Shown: positions 1 through 6,827 of the stretch, in pieces
Numbering within the stretch: the first letter of the stretch is position 1
How the letters are laid out: each line of letters opens with the position of its first letter
Assembly: GCA_021204605.1 (NCBI GenBank)
Contig: JAJPZD010000268.1
Coordinates: 1-8,301 of the forward strand
Direction of reading: 5' to 3'
DNA: 8,301 nt
Source: Prevotella sp.
GTDB lineage: Bacteria; Bacteroidota; Bacteroidia; Bacteroidales; Bacteroidaceae
Translations under genes and position numbers: made by a program
The notes under the pieces: generated by a model
The model's input: only the letters and a program-made list of their open reading frames with translations
The model's database searches: none
Told to the model about the DNA's origin: nothing

Positions 1-8
1 TTTTTTAT

Positions 9-16
9 TATTTTTG
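9..16 (+). promoter_or_regulatory. Candidate -7 promoter box for the Na/Pi cotransporter gene
   Basis: The sequence TATTTTTG matches the Bacteroidetes primary sigma factor -7 consensus TAnnTTTG. Its -33 partner would lie left of the window edge and cannot be checked. If it is used, transcription would begin near position 22 and leave a leader of roughly 105 nt before the ATG at 129. T-rich DNA gives such matches by chance, so confidence is moderate. Confidence 0.35.
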
Positions 17-59
17 CAACGGATTTGTACTAATTGTTTCATGATCTTAATAATTGAGT

Positions 60-96
60 TTTACGTTCGTAAAGTTACGGAGTTTTTTCCAACTCC
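60..96 (+). promoter_or_regulatory. Leader with two short inverted repeats
   Basis: Two dyads lie side by side in the untranslated leader of the cotransporter gene. Positions 60-73 form TTTACG-TT-CGTAAA, an inverted repeat with a 2-nt centre: too tight for an RNA hairpin but a plausible protein-binding site. Positions 79-84 (GGAGTT) pair with 91-96 (AACTCC) across a 6-nt loop and could form a small RNA stem-loop. Nothing shows which factor would bind. A PhoB-type pho box is not evident. The rest of 1-128 holds no gene that I can see. Confidence 0.25.
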
Positions 97-128
97 CCAC
101 ATAATCATGTCATAAATTTAATTAAAAT

Positions 129-1835
129 ATGTCGATTTGGATACTATTTAAGATTATTGGTTCTTTGGCATTGCTCATCTACGGTATGAAAGTGATGAGT
201 GAGGCTCTCCAGAAAATGGCAGGCTCGCAGTTGCGGCACATTCTGGGTACGATGACCAAAAATCGCTTCACTGGTATGCTCACCGGTATGTTCGTGACTT
301 GCTCTGTGCAGTCGTCCTCGGCAACCACTGTGATGACAGTCTCGTTTGTCAACGCTGGTCTCATCACACTTGCCCAGGCTATCTCCGTCATCATGGGAGC
401 AAATATCGGAACCACGCTTACAGCGTGGATAATGAGCATCGGTTTCTCTTTCAACTTCACCAATGTGGTCTTCCCGGCGTTCATTGTCGGTATAATCCTG
501 CTTTACACGCGGCGGCGCAGGTTCATAGGAGATTTCATTTTCGGTATCTCGTTCATGTTCTTCTCACTCGCTTTGTTGGGACAGACGGGAAAGGACATGG
601 ACTTGGAGCACAACACCGAGCTGTTGGCGTTCTTCACATCGTTTGATGTCAACAGCTACATGACGATTATAGTATTCTTGTTGATAGGCACCGTGCTCAC
701 CTGTATCCTACAGTCATCAGCGGCTCTCATGGCTATTACCATGGTGCTCTGCTCCAGTGGCGTGCTGCCCGTATATCTTGGTATCGCCCTCGTCATGGGT
801 GAGAATATCGGTACGACACTCACTGCTAACCTCGCTGCTCTCGGTGCCAACACACAGGCACGACGGGCTGCATTGGCTCACTTGGTGTTCAATGTGTTCG
901 GAGTGATCTGGATATTGTGCCTGTTCTATCCTTTCGTTAATACTGTTTGCAGCATTGTTGGCTATGACCCGCACTCTTCTGTTGCCGATCCTGTCAAGCT
1001 CTCCGTGATGCTTGCTGCTTTCCACACTGGCTTCAACGTATGCAACACCTTCATATTGATATGGTTCGTACCTTATATAGAGAAAGTGGTATGCTTCTTG
1101 ATAAAGCCGCGCTCAAGTGAGGAAAACGAGGAGTTCCGCCTGCATTACATTGGTGGCAACACGCTTATGGAGACGCCGGAGTTGTCGGTGCTTGAGGCAC
1201 AGAAGGAGATTATCCTCTTCGGTGAGCGTATGCAGAAGATGTTCAACTACCTGCGTGAACTTCTCACTACCGACAGTGAAGCGACGTTTTCAAAACTGTA
1301 TTCGAAGGTTGAGAAATACGAGAGCATAAGCAACCGTATGGAGATAGAGATAGCGAAATATCTCGACCGTGTGAGCAACGCCCATTTGAGTGATGAGACA
1401 AAAGCCACGATACGCGCCATGCTGCGTGAGATATCCGAGATAGAGAGTATCGGAGACAGTTGTCTGAACATCGCCCAGACAATGAACAGGAAGATGCAGG
1501 GCGACGAGGAATTCACTGAAAAGCAAATGGAGCGTTTGTCCCAGATGTTTGAGCTTACTGATGACAGCCTTACCCAGATGAACGTGATGTTGTCGGGCCG
1601 TAAGGAGAAACTTGACATCAACCGCTCGTTCAACATCGAGAACGAGATAAACAACTACCGGAACCAGTTGAAATTACAGAATCTCAACGATGTCAACAAC
1701 CACGAATACACCTACACTATTGGAACGATTTATATGGATATCGTCAGTGAGTGTGAGAAGCTCGGCGACTATGTCATCAACGTGGTTGAGGCACACATGG
1801 GCACTAAACACCGCAAGATGTACCTAAGCGATTGA
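129..1835 (+). CDS. Na+/phosphate cotransporter (NptA/PNaS type) with C-terminal PhoU-like domain
   Basis: This is a probable sodium-coupled phosphate importer of the inner membrane, 568 residues. The membrane half (about residues 1-325) shows the internal duplication typical of the family. The first copy carries QSSSATT (61-67) followed by GANIGTT (90-96); the second carries QSSAA (195-199) followed by GENIGTT (224-230). These QSS motifs form the substrate and sodium path in the known family. After the last membrane segment (about 303-325) comes a soluble region (about 345-560) of long charged helices resembling PhoU, which in related proteins is thought to regulate transport. The length is usual for bacterial two-domain members. 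The ATG at 129 begins directly with a membrane-compatible segment, and I see no Shine-Dalgarno site, as is normal for this phylum. The gene converges on the His-rich small gene with only 22 nt between the two stop codons. Phosphate as substrate is inferred from the family; related carriers of unknown substrate exist. Confidence 0.92.
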   Translation: MSIWILFKIIGSLALLIYGMKVMSEALQKMAGSQLRHILGTMTKNRFTGMLTGMFVTCSVQSSSATTVMTVSFVNAGLITLAQAISVIMGANIGTTLTAWIMSIGFSFNFTNVVFPAFIVGIILLYTRRRRFIGDFIFGISFMFFSLALLGQTGKDMDLEHNTELLAFFTSFDVNSYMTIIVFLLIGTVLTCILQSSAALMAITMVLCSSGVLPVYLGIALVMGENIGTTLTANLAALGANTQARRAALAHLVFNVFGVIWILCLFYPFVNTVCSIVGYDPHSSVADPVKLSVMLAAFHTGFNVCNTFILIWFVPYIEKVVCFLIKPRSSEENEEFRLHYIGGNTLMETPELSVLEAQKEIILFGERMQKMFNYLRELLTTDSEATFSKLYSKVEKYESISNRMEIEIAKYLDRVSNAHLSDETKATIRAMLREISEIESIGDSCLNIAQTMNRKMQGDEEFTEKQMERLSQMFELTDDSLTQMNVMLSGRKEKLDINRSFNIENEINNYRNQLKLQNLNDVNNHEYTYTIGTIYMDIVSECEKLGDYVINVVEAHMGTKHRKMYLSD

Positions 1836-1857
1836 AAGCCAACAAATACAATAGTTC

Positions 1858-2040
1858 CTACTTCTCTAAGAAATAGGCATAAAAGCAGAAAAGAACCATT
1901 ATTATGGCAATTGTTAAGAGCAGTATGAGCCCCCATTTCGCCATTTTCTTGCGTCTCTTGGCAGAAGAGAGAACATGGTCCTTGAATCTTTCAGACTCAT
2001 CCACATGGTGATGATGATGGTGGTGACTTTTAACTCCCAT
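1858..2040 (-). CDS. Small His7-bearing single-pass membrane protein, function unknown
   Basis: I do not recognise a named family. The 60-residue product has three parts. Residues 6-12 are seven consecutive histidines; residues 13-35 are charged and end in a basic patch (RRKKMAK, 29-35); residues 36-57 form one hydrophobic transmembrane helix, followed by Glu-Lys. By the positive-inside rule the His-rich N-terminus would face the cytoplasm and the C-terminus the periplasm. It is probably a real gene: it has its own -7 box about 40 nt upstream, sits between two genes without overlapping either, and has the composition of a membrane protein. The His codons mix CAC and CAT, so it is not a pure trinucleotide repeat. 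Transition-metal binding (Ni, Zn, Co, Cu) is the obvious possibility but is inference. It is divergent from rpoN and convergent with the phosphate transporter, so no shared operon points to a role. Confidence 0.75.
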   Translation of the reverse strand: MGVKSHHHHHHHVDESERFKDHVLSSAKRRKKMAKWGLILLLTIAIIMVLFCFYAYFLEK

Positions 2041-2079
2041 TTACAAATAATAATAAAAGTGATTTCGTAATATTGATTA

Positions 2080-2097
2080 CAAATATAAGCAAAATTA
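2080..2097 (-). promoter_or_regulatory. Candidate -7 boxes for the His-rich small membrane protein gene
   Basis: On the minus strand, 2087-2080 reads TATATTTG, a perfect TAnnTTTG -7 box. A second match, TAATTTTG, sits just upstream at 2097-2090. The first would start transcription about 30 nt before the ATG at 2040. No clear TTG-type -33 element is seen 19-21 nt upstream of either box. Confidence 0.4.
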
Positions 2098-2139
2098 ATG
2101 ATTATTTCGTGTTAAGGGGATAATTTTTAGGTTTTTTTT

Positions 2140-2147
2140 TAATTTTG
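2140..2147 (+). promoter_or_regulatory. Candidate distal -7 box for rpoN
   Basis: TAATTTTG fits TAnnTTTG and would place the transcription start near 2153, giving a leader of about 50 nt. It follows a run of nine T residues (2132-2140). The expected -33 TTG is absent; the nearest sequence at the right distance is GTTAAG. It competes with the proximal box at 2193-2200. Confidence 0.3.
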
Positions 2148-2192
2148 CACCCTGAAATAATCAATGGGTTTTTCTTTCATCTGAAAAAATAC

Positions 2193-2200
2193 TATTTTTG
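2193..2200 (+). promoter_or_regulatory. Candidate proximal -7 box for rpoN, implying a very short leader
   Basis: TATTTTTG matches the -7 consensus but ends only 5 nt before the rpoN ATG at 2206. If used, the mRNA would be nearly leaderless. The -33 position holds only a T run (about 2169-2173), a weak partner. Confidence 0.35.
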
Positions 2201-2205
2201 CAGTT

Positions 2206-3714
2206 ATGGAACAGCGCCTATCACAGACACAGGCTCAAAAGCAGATACTCACGCAACGGCTTACGCAACAGCAAATGCTTGCGGTGCACCTGCTTGAAAT
2301 GCCGTTGACAGAATTGGAGCAAAGCGTGAGGGCAGAATTGGACGACAACCCGGCTCTCGAATGTCTCGACTCCAACAATGCCGATACTGCCGAAAGGGCT
2401 CACGAGGATGCGTCAGAGAATGATGATGACGAGGATTTCGACACTGCCAAAGAGCGCGAGGAGCGTGAGGCGGCACTCGATGAGGCTCTTGCCCGGATAG
2501 GCGGCGACGATGATATGCCAGAGTCCATGCAGTCGGTTATCGCCAATGAGCGCAACGCCGAGTACGAGGAGATGACCTACGGAGACCACATATCTTTCTA
2601 TGACAAGTTGAAGGAGCAGATGATCGGCGTGGACCTTACAAACACACAGCGTGAGGTCATGGAGTATGTGATCTGTTCCCTCGACAGCGACGGCCTACTC
2701 CGCAAGGATGCCGACACGCTGTGCGATGAGCTTGCCATCTATCATAACATAGTGTTGGATATTAGTGAGATAGAAAAGGTGATAGCTATTCTGCAGACTT
2801 TCGACCCTGCGGGAATTTGCGGGCGCAGTCTTAAGGAATGTCTGTTGCTGCAAATCAGGCGTAAATCGCCTTCTACTATGCGTACTATGATGGATAAGGT
2901 TGTCTCCAACTACTTTGATGATTTCATGAACAAGCGGTGGGACAGGCTGGCCACCCAGCTTGGCGTGGATGCAGACATGGCCAGGAAGGTATGTGATGAG
3001 CTGCTCAGGCTTAATCCGAAACCAGGCTCCTCACTCGGGGAGACAGAAGGGCGCAACACACAGCAGATCACACCTGATTTCATCGTTGACACGGCAGACG
3101 ACGGTACGGTGACGTTTACAGTGAACGGCGGTCATATTCCAGAACTCTATGTGTCGTCGTCGTTCATTGGTCTATTGACAGAATACCAGAAGAACAAGGG
3201 GAAGATGAATCGCCACGAGAAAGAGGCTCTGCTGTATGCCAAAGACAAGGTGGAGCGGGCACAGGGTTTCATAGATGCCGTGAAGCAACGCCGCCATACT
3301 CTGTATGTTACTATGAAGGCTATCATAGATATACAGATTGCTTATTTCCGCGATGGCGATGAGGCAGATCTGAAGCCGATGATATTGAAGGACGTGGCAG
3401 ACAAGACAGGACTTGACATTTCCACTGTGTCACGGGTCAGCAACATGAAATATGCCCAGACACGCTGGGGTACGTTCAAGTTGCGCTATTTCTTCAGCGA
3501 CAGCATACGCACGGAGAATGGCGAGGAGATGTCAACACGCAAGATAAAAACGGCTCTTAAGGAGTTGATAGACAATGAGGATAAAAACAATCCGCTCAAT
3601 GATGATGCGGTAAAAGATATGATGCAGTCAAAGGGCTTTCCGGTGGCACGGCGCACAGTGGCTAAATACCGTGAGCAGTTGGGCATCCCGGTGGCACGAC
3701 TTAGGAAGCGATGA
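2206..3714 (+). CDS. rpoN: RNA polymerase sigma-54 factor
   Basis: This alternative sigma factor directs core RNA polymerase to -24/-12 promoters and needs an AAA+ enhancer-binding activator to open them. The 502-residue product has the full architecture. Region I (about 1-50) is Gln/Leu-rich and contains the activator-responsive segment ending in DNPALE. Region II (about 56-105) is strongly acidic and variable. The core-binding domain runs from about 118 to 290. A helix-turn-helix lies around 393-413 (DVADKTGLDISTVSRV), followed by the conserved GTFKLRYFFS stretch (422-431). The C-terminal RpoN box ARRTVAKYRE at 481-490 is intact and recognises the -24 element. The length is normal for the phylum. 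The ATG is chosen because region I starts immediately. The stop overlaps the next ORF by 4 nt, so translation is probably coupled. No partner activator gene is seen in this window. Confidence 0.97.
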   Translation: MEQRLSQTQAQKQILTQRLTQQQMLAVHLLEMPLTELEQSVRAELDDNPALECLDSNNADTAERAHEDASENDDDEDFDTAKEREEREAALDEALARIGGDDDMPESMQSVIANERNAEYEEMTYGDHISFYDKLKEQMIGVDLTNTQREVMEYVICSLDSDGLLRKDADTLCDELAIYHNIVLDISEIEKVIAILQTFDPAGICGRSLKECLLLQIRRKSPSTMRTMMDKVVSNYFDDFMNKRWDRLATQLGVDADMARKVCDELLRLNPKPGSSLGETEGRNTQQITPDFIVDTADDGTVTFTVNGGHIPELYVSSSFIGLLTEYQKNKGKMNRHEKEALLYAKDKVERAQGFIDAVKQRRHTLYVTMKAIIDIQIAYFRDGDEADLKPMILKDVADKTGLDISTVSRVSNMKYAQTRWGTFKLRYFFSDSIRTENGEEMSTRKIKTALKELIDNEDKNNPLNDDAVKDMMQSKGFPVARRTVAKYREQLGIPVARLRKR

Positions 3715-4328
3715 GACAGAGACAGATTATTTTAGCGGCTAAAGTGCTGAGCAGCCTGTTCGCACCTTTCTATCTCCCGTTGGTGGGACTGATAGGTCTC
3801 CTGCTGTTCTCCTACCTCAGTCTGCTGCCTTGGCCATACAAGGCTTTCCTGTTGGTGATGGTCTGCCTGTTCACCATACTGTTGCCACGACTCCTCATTA
3901 GGGTTTACCGCCGCTACTACGGTTGGTCATTAGTGGAAATGGGGCATAAGGAACGACGTGTGATACCTTACGTGATATCCATAATCTGTTACATGCTTTG
4001 CTACTATTTCATGACTTTGGCACATGTGCCGCATCTAATAGGAAGCATAGTAATCGCTGCCCTCGTCGTTCAGATAGCATGCGCCATGGTGAACATCTAT
4101 ATTAAAATATCGGTCCACACGGCGGCAATAGGCGGCGTTATAGGGGCTCTCATGGCGTTCTCCGCCATCTTCGGCTTCAACCCGGTGTGGTGGCTCTGCA
4201 TAGTGCTCATCCTCTCTGGATTAGTCGGCACCAGCAGGATGATACTCCGACAGCACTCCCTCCACGAGGTGATCTTCGGTTTCCTGCTGGGAGCAGCCTG
4301 CTCCTTCGGCTCAGTACTTGTTTTCTAA
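3711..4328 (+). CDS. Polytopic membrane protein related to PAP2-type phosphatases
   Basis: This 205-residue, very hydrophobic protein has about six to seven membrane segments (roughly 15-37, 45-65, 86-104, 110-130, 137-155, 158-173 and 187-205). Three patches resemble the PAP2 (lipid phosphatase/chloroperoxidase) signature KxxxxxxRP / PSGH / SRxxxxxHxxxD. They are KERRVIP (80-86), SVHT (134-137, with His136), and SR (175-176) followed by His182 and Glu186. The last position is Asp in classic enzymes, and the Pro-Ser-Gly part of motif 2 is missing, so activity on undecaprenyl or phosphatidyl phosphates is possible but unproven. It may instead be a divergent non-catalytic member. Its ATG lies inside the rpoN stop region (ATGA, 3711-3714), which argues for co-translation with rpoN. 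The spacer to purE is 76 nt. Confidence 0.7.
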   Translation: MRQRQIILAAKVLSSLFAPFYLPLVGLIGLLLFSYLSLLPWPYKAFLLVMVCLFTILLPRLLIRVYRRYYGWSLVEMGHKERRVIPYVISIICYMLCYYFMTLAHVPHLIGSIVIAALVVQIACAMVNIYIKISVHTAAIGGVIGALMAFSAIFGFNPVWWLCIVLILSGLVGTSRMILRQHSLHEVIFGFLLGAACSFGSVLVF

Positions 4329-4363
4329 AACAGGACAAAAGTTAGTTAGACAGCTTCTCAAGC

Positions 4364-4377
4364 AAGAATGCATTCTT
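4364..4377. repeat. 14-bp perfect palindrome upstream of purE
   Basis: AAGAATGCATTCTT is a perfect palindrome centred between G4370 and C4371, and its right half forms most of the first unit of the adjoining 7-bp repeat. It could be an operator or simply a by-product of the repeat. It lies 27 nt before the purE start codon. Confidence 0.5.
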
Positions 4378-4404
4378 AATTCTTAATTTTTAATTCTTAA
4401 TTTT
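4372..4404. repeat. 7-bp tandem repeat abutting the purE start codon
   Basis: Four full units and one partial unit run directly into the ATG at 4405: ATTCTTA (4372-4378), ATTCTTA (4379-4385), ATTTTTA (4386-4392), ATTCTTA (4393-4399), then ATTTT. Similar AATTCTTA-type repeats are familiar from Bacteroidetes intergenic DNA. Here the array occupies the whole ribosome-landing zone of purE. A change in unit number would move any upstream promoter by 7 nt but would not alter a reading frame. No convincing TAnnTTTG box is seen in 4329-4404, so purE may depend on read-through from rpoN. Confidence 0.8.
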
Positions 4405-4911
4405 ATGCGCACGTTAGTAAGCATAATTATGGGCAGCACATCCGACTTGCCTGTTATGGAAAAGGCGATGGCCTTTTTGGATTCGATGGAGATACCATTT
4501 GAGGTGAATGTCTTGTCAGCGCACCGCACTCCTGCTGCTGTAGAGGCGTTTGCCAAGGGTGCTAAGGCACGTGGTATCAAGGTGATTATCGCAGGTGCCG
4601 GCATGGCGGCGGCATTGCCTGGTGTCATTGCAGCGGGCACCACCCTACCCGTTATCGGCGTGCCTATAAAGGGGATGCTTGACGGTCTTGATGCAATGCT
4701 TAGTATTATCCAGATGCCTCCAGGAATACCTGTGGCGACGGTTGGCGTGAATGGTGCGATGAATGCGGCAATTCTTGCCGTTGAGATGCTTGCCCTCTCT
4801 GATGATGCTGTTGCTGCCCGTCTCTCTGACTATAAGAACAGCTTAGGAAAGAAAATCGAAAAGGCCAACCACGACCTTTCAGTGATTACGTATAAGTACA
4901 AAACCAACTGA
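4405..4911 (+). CDS. purE: N5-carboxyaminoimidazole ribonucleotide mutase (PurE)
   Basis: PurE acts in the cytoplasm in de novo purine synthesis, converting N5-CAIR (made by PurK) to CAIR; class II members carboxylate AIR directly. The 168-residue length is typical for a bacterial stand-alone PurE. Visible motifs are the nucleotide-phosphate loop MGSTSD (9-14), the catalytic-His segment SAHRTP (38-43, His40), and the conserved core AGAGMAAALPG (63-73) followed by PVIGVP (82-87) and QMPPGIPV (103-110). Compared with the E. coli enzyme, the AAHLPG histidine is Ala70 here, and the loop after PVIGVP appears one residue shorter. No purK is in the window, so class I versus class II cannot be settled. 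The ATG directly follows the heptamer repeat. ispG begins 21 nt after the stop, suggesting a shared transcript. Confidence 0.95.
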   Translation: MRTLVSIIMGSTSDLPVMEKAMAFLDSMEIPFEVNVLSAHRTPAAVEAFAKGAKARGIKVIIAGAGMAAALPGVIAAGTTLPVIGVPIKGMLDGLDAMLSIIQMPPGIPVATVGVNGAMNAAILAVEMLALSDDAVAARLSDYKNSLGKKIEKANHDLSVITYKYKTN

Positions 4912-4932
4912 CTATAATATTTCTTGAGTGTC

Positions 4933-6801
4933 ATGAACCTGTTCAATTACAGTCGCCGCCATACCACAGTGGTTAATATCGGGGGTGTTCCGTTGGGAGG
5001 CGATAACCCTGTCAGGGTGCAGTCGATGACTACCACGTCAACTGATGATACCGAGGCGAGTGTCCGCCAGGCGGAGCGCATAGCGCAGGCTGGCGGTGAG
5101 TATGTGCGTCTCACGACACAGGGTGTCCGTGAGGCTGAGAACCTTAAGAATATCAAGTCGTGGCTTGTTGCCGATGGTTTTGATGTGCCTATTGTCGCTG
5201 ATGTGCATTTCAATCCCCATGTTGCTGATGTCGCTGCCTTGTATGCTGAGAAAGTGAGGATAAATCCGGGCAACTACGTCGATCCGGCACGCACATTCAA
5301 GAAATTTGAATATACCGATGAGGAATACAAACAGGAGCTGAATAAGATAGAGCGGCAGCTCGTGCCGTTACTTGACATCTGCAAGGAGCATCACACTGCC
5401 ATTCGTATCGGCGTAAACCACGGCTCTCTCTCCGACCGCATAATGAGCCGCTATGGAGACACCCCAGAGGGGATTGTGGAGAGCTGCATGGAGTTTCTGC
5501 GTATCTGCAAGCGTGAGAGCTTCAACGATGTGGTGATTTCCATAAAGGCAAGCAACACGGTCGTCATGGTTGCCTCCGTCAGACTGTTGGTCAAGACTAT
5601 GGAGAGCGAGGGAATGAATTTCCCCCTTCATCTTGGAGTCACAGAGGCCGGAGACGGTGAGGACGGACGTATCAAGAGTGCCTTAGGCATAGGTACGCTG
5701 CTTGCCGATGGCATAGGTGATACCATAAGGGTGTCGCTCAGTGAGGAGCCGGAGGCGGAGATTCCTGTAGCACGTCATCTCGTGGATTATATCTGTCGCA
5801 GGAAAGGACATACCACCATACCCGGTGTTCAAGCGGAGAATTTCTGCTGGCTGCTACCTAAACGCAGGACGACCGTTCCCGTAGCCAACATCGGTGGCGA
5901 CAACCCGCCTGTGGTGGTCTGCTCTAATGTGAACAACAGAAATAGTGCCGCATGTAACGTCAATCCAGACATGGTGCCCGACTATGTATATGTAGGAAAG
6001 GTGTTGCCGGAGAGGAAGATACCCGGCCAGGGTTATATCATCGACTATAATGTATATGCCAACCTCGTTGACCGCGAGAACGTATATCCGATATTCTCTT
6101 ACAACGCCCTACCGTTAATCGGTTTTTATGATGCTCCCATCAAGTTTCTGTGGATAGAATATGGGGCTGACAGAAATGAGTATTTCACTTTTCTCAAAGA
6201 GCATCCGGAGATAGTGGTGGTTTGCATGAGCGACCATTCCAACCCACTTGGCGAGAACCGCGCCCTTGCTCACGAGATGATGGCAGGGGGAATAACCAAC
6301 CCTATCGTGTTTATCTATAATTACAGTCATTCTAATGAGGAGAAGGGCGACTTCCAAATAGAGGCGGCGGCAGACATGGGTGCGCTGTTGTTGGATGGAT
6401 TGGCCGATGGTATATGGCTCATCAACGAAGGAACGATATCGTTGGACGACATAAACGCCACTGCTTTCGGCATATTGCAGGCTGCCCGCCAGAGGATATC
6501 CAAGACAGAATACATCAGTTGCCCCGGTTGTGGCAGGACGCTCTATGACCTGCGTTCCACAATATCCAAGATCAAGGAGGCCACAAAGGATATGCGTGGA
6601 CTGAAAATCGCCATCATGGGATGTATCGTCAATGGCCCAGGAGAGATGGCGGATGCTGATTACGGGTATGTGGGGGCTGGAAGAGAGCGAATATCCCTAT
6701 ACCGCAAAAAGGAATGTGTGGAAAAGAATATCCCGGAGGAATTTGCCGTGGACAAATTGTTGCAACTTATAAACAGCGACCAATGCCTTACGGCAAAATA
6801 A
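4933..6801 (+). CDS. ispG: 4-hydroxy-3-methylbut-2-enyl diphosphate synthase, long three-domain form
   Basis: IspG (GcpE) is the penultimate MEP-pathway enzyme. It reduces methylerythritol cyclodiphosphate to HMBPP using a [4Fe-4S] cluster and electrons from ferredoxin or flavodoxin. The 622-residue product is the long type found in Bacteroidetes, Chlamydiae and plants; the E. coli type is about 370 residues. The N-terminal TIM barrel (about 1-275) begins with VNIGGVPLGG and VRVQSM. A central insert domain (about 285-510) follows. The C-terminal cluster domain holds Cys530 and Cys533 (CPGCGRTLYDL) and Cys564 with Glu571 (GCIVNGPGE), the expected cluster ligands and catalytic Glu. I chose the ATG at 4933; the in-frame TTG at 4924 would add only three residues and is a less likely start. 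All key residues are present, so it should be active. It follows purE at 21 nt and converges on the peptidase gene with 26 nt between stops. Confidence 0.96.
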   Translation: MNLFNYSRRHTTVVNIGGVPLGGDNPVRVQSMTTTSTDDTEASVRQAERIAQAGGEYVRLTTQGVREAENLKNIKSWLVADGFDVPIVADVHFNPHVADVAALYAEKVRINPGNYVDPARTFKKFEYTDEEYKQELNKIERQLVPLLDICKEHHTAIRIGVNHGSLSDRIMSRYGDTPEGIVESCMEFLRICKRESFNDVVISIKASNTVVMVASVRLLVKTMESEGMNFPLHLGVTEAGDGEDGRIKSALGIGTLLADGIGDTIRVSLSEEPEAEIPVARHLVDYICRRKGHTTIPGVQAENFCWLLPKRRTTVPVANIGGDNPPVVVCSNVNNRNSAACNVNPDMVPDYVYVGKVLPERKIPGQGYIIDYNVYANLVDRENVYPIFSYNALPLIGFYDAPIKFLWIEYGADRNEYFTFLKEHPEIVVVCMSDHSNPLGENRALAHEMMAGGITNPIVFIYNYSHSNEEKGDFQIEAAADMGALLLDGLADGIWLINEGTISLDDINATAFGILQAARQRISKTEYISCPGCGRTLYDLRSTISKIKEATKDMRGLKIAIMGCIVNGPGEMADADYGYVGAGRERISLYRKKECVEKNIPEEFAVDKLLQLINSDQCLTAK

Positions 6802-6827
6802 GAAATAAGAATGCGTTTAGCCACTTT

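Noticed and set aside
217..235. Sigma-54 promoter-like TGGCAG...TTGC in the cotransporter gene
   Set aside because: The GG-to-GC spacing is about three bases too long and the site is within coding sequence.
1836..1857. Terminator between the two convergent stop codons at 1835 and 1858
   Set aside because: The 22-nt gap has no inverted repeat or T-run.
4018..4033. Sigma-54-like -24/-12 promoter (TGGCAC...CCGCA with correct GG-to-GC spacing) containing the palindrome GGCACATGTGCC, just downstream of rpoN
   Set aside because: It lies inside the PAP2-like coding sequence, the -12 half is CCGCA instead of TTGCA, and it is nearly 400 nt from purE. The match is most simply explained by codon sequence.
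4924..4932. TTG start for ispG three codons upstream of the ATG
   Set aside because: The ATG at 4933 begins at the conserved N-terminus of the long IspG family, and the extra residues add nothing recognisable.
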